64,000 nucleotides of DNA, from positions 5,029,982 to 5,093,981 of the forward strand of contig NC_090612.1 in NCBI RefSeq assembly GCF_004359215.1, given 5' to 3'. The stretch is from Bremia lactucae. Taxonomy: Eukaryota > Oomycota > Peronosporomycetes > Peronosporales > Peronosporaceae. Shown here piece after piece: positions 61,016 to 64,000 of this stretch (position 1 is its first letter; the number at the start of each line of letters is the position of its first letter). The position numbers and the translations under genes were made by a program. The notes under the pieces were generated by a model, which had not been told where the DNA came from, ran no database searches, and saw only the letters and a list, made by a program, of their open reading frames with translations.

Positions 61016-61055
61016 AGCACTATGGTAGTTGGACGGACTACAAAGTGCTACCAGG

Positions 61056-61498
61056 TGTAGCGGGGCACTGCCGACTTGTACTGCTTCAGTACAAGTCCAC
61101 TTCGCACTGCTTCAGTGCGAATGGTGCCTCACGTCAATTCACGTACACTAGTACGTGAAGAGAAAGACTCTATAAGACACTTACTTTAAAGAGGGTTAAA
61201 AAGAAACTGCATTTAATATAATCGAGCTCTTTTGTTTCTATCTATCTGTTAATGCTAACTATATTTTATTCTCATACAAAACATGCAATAAAGTCTAAGT
61301 AGTCTCTCTCGTTGCGCGCATCCAGCGCTGACTGGACCGCGGAGCAAGTAGATATAATGGCCTTTATCTACCAATGGATAAGCTTTCCGAATATTACTAT
61401 GTAAAGAAATGTTTTTTTAAATATTATCTCCGTTTTTGATATTATATTAATTAACAGCCTTTATGTGTTAATTTCATGTAACGATACACCCGGTTTCA
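61056..61498 (-). repeat. LTR type B of derivative copy 2
   Basis: Nearly identical to 22213-22656, with all three palindromes. The outer end reads GGTTTCA instead of GTTACA-like sequence. Confidence 0.75.
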
Positions 61499-62239
61499 CG
61501 CCGCGCCTACAAATGACGCTTTCACTTGAGGAAAGGGATGATACCTGCGCACCGGTCGCACTAATCGCACTGAAACAAAATAAACGAGTCAAGCGTTTGA
61601 AGTCTTGGAAACTAGCTAATCAGAAAATATCCTGTATATAAAGTATTCGTAGAGAGTGATGTCAGTGTAAATCATCTCTACTAAGGCATTACTAGCGAAA
61701 GGTGTCCCGCTACAGCAGGGAAGCGAGACACTATTAGCCGGCAGAATATTTTACGGTAAGCGTCTATTTCTTTGCCAAAGCCGTCTTGTTAAACATCCCT
61801 GCGAGCCATAATCGATGGGGACCAGTCCCGTGCAACCGTGGACTCGACCGCGGAACTGGCGTAGCTGACCTGGCTTAGGATCTCCAATGCCGTGTTATAT
61901 AGTGGATCTACCCGACATCTTGCGACTTGTCTGCCTCGAAAAAAAGAGAATATTTAAAATCTAGTAGAGTCTTCGTTATTTAATATTATTTAATTTAATA
62001 ACTCTCTTATTAAATATAAATTTCGATTCCCATGTTGCAAGGCCAAAATATTAGAAAACTTCCTTGGTTTTTTTATCAAGACAAAAGAATTTTCCGCCGT
62101 ACAAATATTAAACTACTGCCGGGGAAACATCACAAAAAAATATCCAGTTTGTTGCTTAAGGTATTTTTTCTGAAGATTTCCCGCCTGATCCTGCATCTTC
62201 TGAACCATCTTTGAGGAATCTTCTCCAGTCTCCTGCTGC
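61499..62239. other. Region without recognised gene
   Basis: About 740 bp. The segment near 61690-61725 (AAAGGTGTCCCGCTACAGC) resembles an LTR end of the A/C group but is too diverged to assign. From 61920 on it is AT-rich. No gene seen. Confidence 0.4.
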
Positions 62240-63720
62240 AATCAGAAAGTCTTGAGCTCTGCAAGCATCGATGCAGCATTCTGAAGAGGGATTGGCGGCG
62301 CGGCCACGCTATCGTTTTCAATGCTGTAGCGGCCGCGTGCTGACTCGGCAGTTGAACGCTCTCGAGGATCTCTGCCTGTGTCGGAGTGAAGCTCACCTAC
62401 TCCTCGTCGAGATTGTTGAGCAGGTAGTCGATGGACATCAGGTTGCGATAAATTTGTTGAACTTGCTTCTGGAGATCCGCAACGACTTCCTGCGAGACGT
62501 CCACGTTGGCATTTGCAGCGTTGTCCATGTCGGAGGTCCGGAGTTTGCAGTGCGTAAAGCAGTTGCGGATGCACTCAGGCTGCACATCCTGAATCCGTGC
62601 TGCATGCGCCATCAATATCGACTACAAGATGTTGATCTTTGCTGCGTCCGGCTGATTGTGCACAAGGCGATCCAGGAGGTGACGGTTGAAGCGCCTGCGG
62701 TAATACGCTATGAAATTGCGCATAATATCACTGTCGCAGGGCTGAATCTTGCTGTCGCATTGGGCGGCAAATACAACAGCGTCGTATTCTCCAGAGTGAT
62801 TTCGGCGATAGCCAGATCCTCCTCCTTGATGTGCGTGGAGCAGTCGTCGAGGATCAGGATGACCTTACGACCGGCAACGTTTTTGTTGAAGGCTTCCAGC
62901 CATAGTTTGAACACGTTTCGAGTCATCTTCGCGTTCTTGTTGGCGTGATAGGCAACGCCCAGATTTCTGCGGTCCACGTTTTTGAAACAGCGTGGGTTAA
63001 AGAGCTTTGCGATGACTCACACCGGAAGCTTGTCGGATTCATCTGCGTTGTATCAGATGGTCATCGTTGTCCGCTCTTTGCTCTGCTTCTCACCCTCCAA
63101 CTGGTGTGTCGAAAGCCATGAGTCGGCTTGCAGTCGGAAGAACAGACCGGTGTTATCCATGCTGAAGCTATCGGCGGTGTTGTACTGGTCCAATTGAGTA
63201 CGAATTATCGGCATGCATGCCTCCAGTGCTTCGACGTCGACAGACCCGGTTTCGCTAAAGCGACGGTACATGCAGATGCCGTGGCGAGTTTTATATTTCT
63301 GCAACGAACCAATTGAGAATGTGGGTGCATCCTCATTCTTGACGATTAGATACAGCGTCTTCATGTACGGTGCCGCTTTTTCCTGGATCAGGTGTCCGCA
63401 GATGCTGACAACGCCCTGATACTCAATAATCCATCGAGTAAGACCCACCTCCACCAGTGGGCACGAAACTGCACGCTGTCGCTTGGGATGGAGGGCTACA
63501 TCGCTCTTTGCTGCACCTAGCAGGTCTGCAGAACGCTTCAAGACGTTGCTGTTTGTCCCTTGGGTGACCGTGACTCCATTCCTCTAGCATCTACTGACAC
63601 AGAGCCTCCTGAGTAAGGCCAGGATGTCTCTGCTTCTGCAAGCAAATCGCCTTGTGGAGAATGTCTGTGAGGGTATGGCCATTGGCGATCATGTTGAACG
63701 GGTCACGTGGAAAACGCATT
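62240..63720 (-). pseudogene. Degenerate pogo/Tigger-type DDE transposase
   Basis: Read on the minus strand. Near 63690-63600 a CENP-B-like start (ICLQKQRHPGLTQEAL) is followed by a stop and shifts; 63541-63053 holds the second DNA-binding part and the DDE start with DSFSMDNTGLFFRLQADSWL, where the first catalytic Asp lies; 62977-62708 gives NLGVAYHANKNAKMTRNVF, KLWLEAFNKNV, then VILILDDCSTH with the second Asp and LLYLPPNATARF. The third acidic residue region is shifted. The C-terminal tail (62615-62240) is coiled and Asp/Glu-rich. These are hallmarks of the pogo branch of Tc1/mariner cut-and-paste transposons. I did not find terminal inverted repeats; an LTR B lies just upstream. Confidence 0.75.
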
Positions 63721-63783
63721 TCGCAAAAAATGGGTTTTCTTGAAGAAAGTGTGTCCGAAGAGAGCCATACAAATACAGTAGCT

Positions 63784-64000
63784 GTAACGGGGCACTGCGA
63801 CTTGTACTGTTTCAGTACAAGTCCACTTCACACTGCTTCAGATGTGAGTGGTGCCTCTCGTTAGGTGACGTACACTGTACGTATAGAGGAAGACTTCTCT
63901 TAAGACAAGTGTAAAATGAAAACTGTATTAATATAGTTAAGTGTCTTGTTAATCTATCTTTGTAAATGTTGTCTTAACTATAAACTAATACTAAACATGT
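63784..64000 (-). repeat. LTR type B (minus), cut by the window end
   Basis: Starts TGTAACGGGGCACTGCGACTT on the plus strand, i.e. the 3' end of a minus-oriented LTR B. All three palindromes are present; in the middle one both arms carry matching changes (CACACTG with CAGATGTG), keeping the pairing. It continues beyond the window. Confidence 0.75.

Larger units (their letters stand above)
59530..61498 (-). mobile_element. Non-autonomous LTR-B chromovirus derivative, copy 2
   Basis: Nearly identical to 20688-22656 along its whole length, same strand, same internal deletion from gag to integrase tail. Unlike copy 1, its left side continues uninterrupted into the antisense accessory region. Outer LTR flanks of the two copies differ, so they are separate insertions or a copied block. 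Confidence 0.75.

Overview
The window looks like genomic DNA of an oomycete, probably a peronosporalean plant pathogen (Phytophthora or downy mildew type). This is inferred from long nearly intronless genes, one 70-bp intron in a PI4-kinase gene, a BT1 folate/biopterin transporter, a secreted three-domain jacalin-like lectin, and many decayed Ty3/Gypsy chromoviruses. No species can be fixed from the sequence alone.

Host genes: (1) a CEP295/Ana1-like centriolar protein on the minus strand (1250-4993) whose conserved C-terminal ALMS-type motif runs on for about 100 codons past two in-frame stops (947-1249); (2) a signal peptide peptidase (22920-24143, +); (3) a protein with two ParB/sulfiredoxin-fold, SerK-like domains (24489-26348, +); (4) a secreted jacalin-like lectin (27001-29289, -); (5) a type III-beta phosphatidylinositol 4-kinase with a very large insert in its kinase N-lobe (32748-36585, +, one intron); (6) a BT1-family transporter (36795-38465, -), convergent with the kinase. 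Genes 2 to 6 form a gene island of about 15.5 kb; almost everything else is transposon.

Transposon blocks: 5.4-22.7 kb and 39.2-61.5 kb are nested, chimeric Gypsy elements. I separate four LTR types, named here A, B, C and D. All begin TG or near it and end CA. A D-type element (5552-13752) sits inside the 5' LTR of an A-type element, with a 5-bp target duplication, and its 3' end has been flipped by a local inversion. LTR-B elements include a pol-deleted, gag-plus-chromodomain form present twice, nearly identical, at 20.7-22.66 kb and 59.5-61.5 kb. An LTR-C element (45740 onward) is fused to LTR-B integrase. There is one Ty1/copia RT fragment, one degenerate pogo/Tigger-type DDE transposase (62240-63720), and a last LTR-B running off the window end.

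The most interesting signal is accessory coding on the antisense strand of the A/B-type chromoviruses. Between the chromodomain and the 3' LTR lie two consecutive ORFs opposite to pol (best seen at 17640-18807). Differences between two diverged copies fall mainly at the third codon position of the antisense frame, as expected for a real protein. A second antisense coiled-coil-like frame covers the integrase-chromodomain linker. In one copy (54.9-56.15 kb) the chromodomain and most of the antisense genes have been inverted as a 1.2-kb block. I do not recognise the antisense proteins.

All retroelement coding regions seen here are broken by stops and frameshifts, so none looks autonomous. Positions inside decayed elements are approximate, and all sequence comparisons were made by eye.
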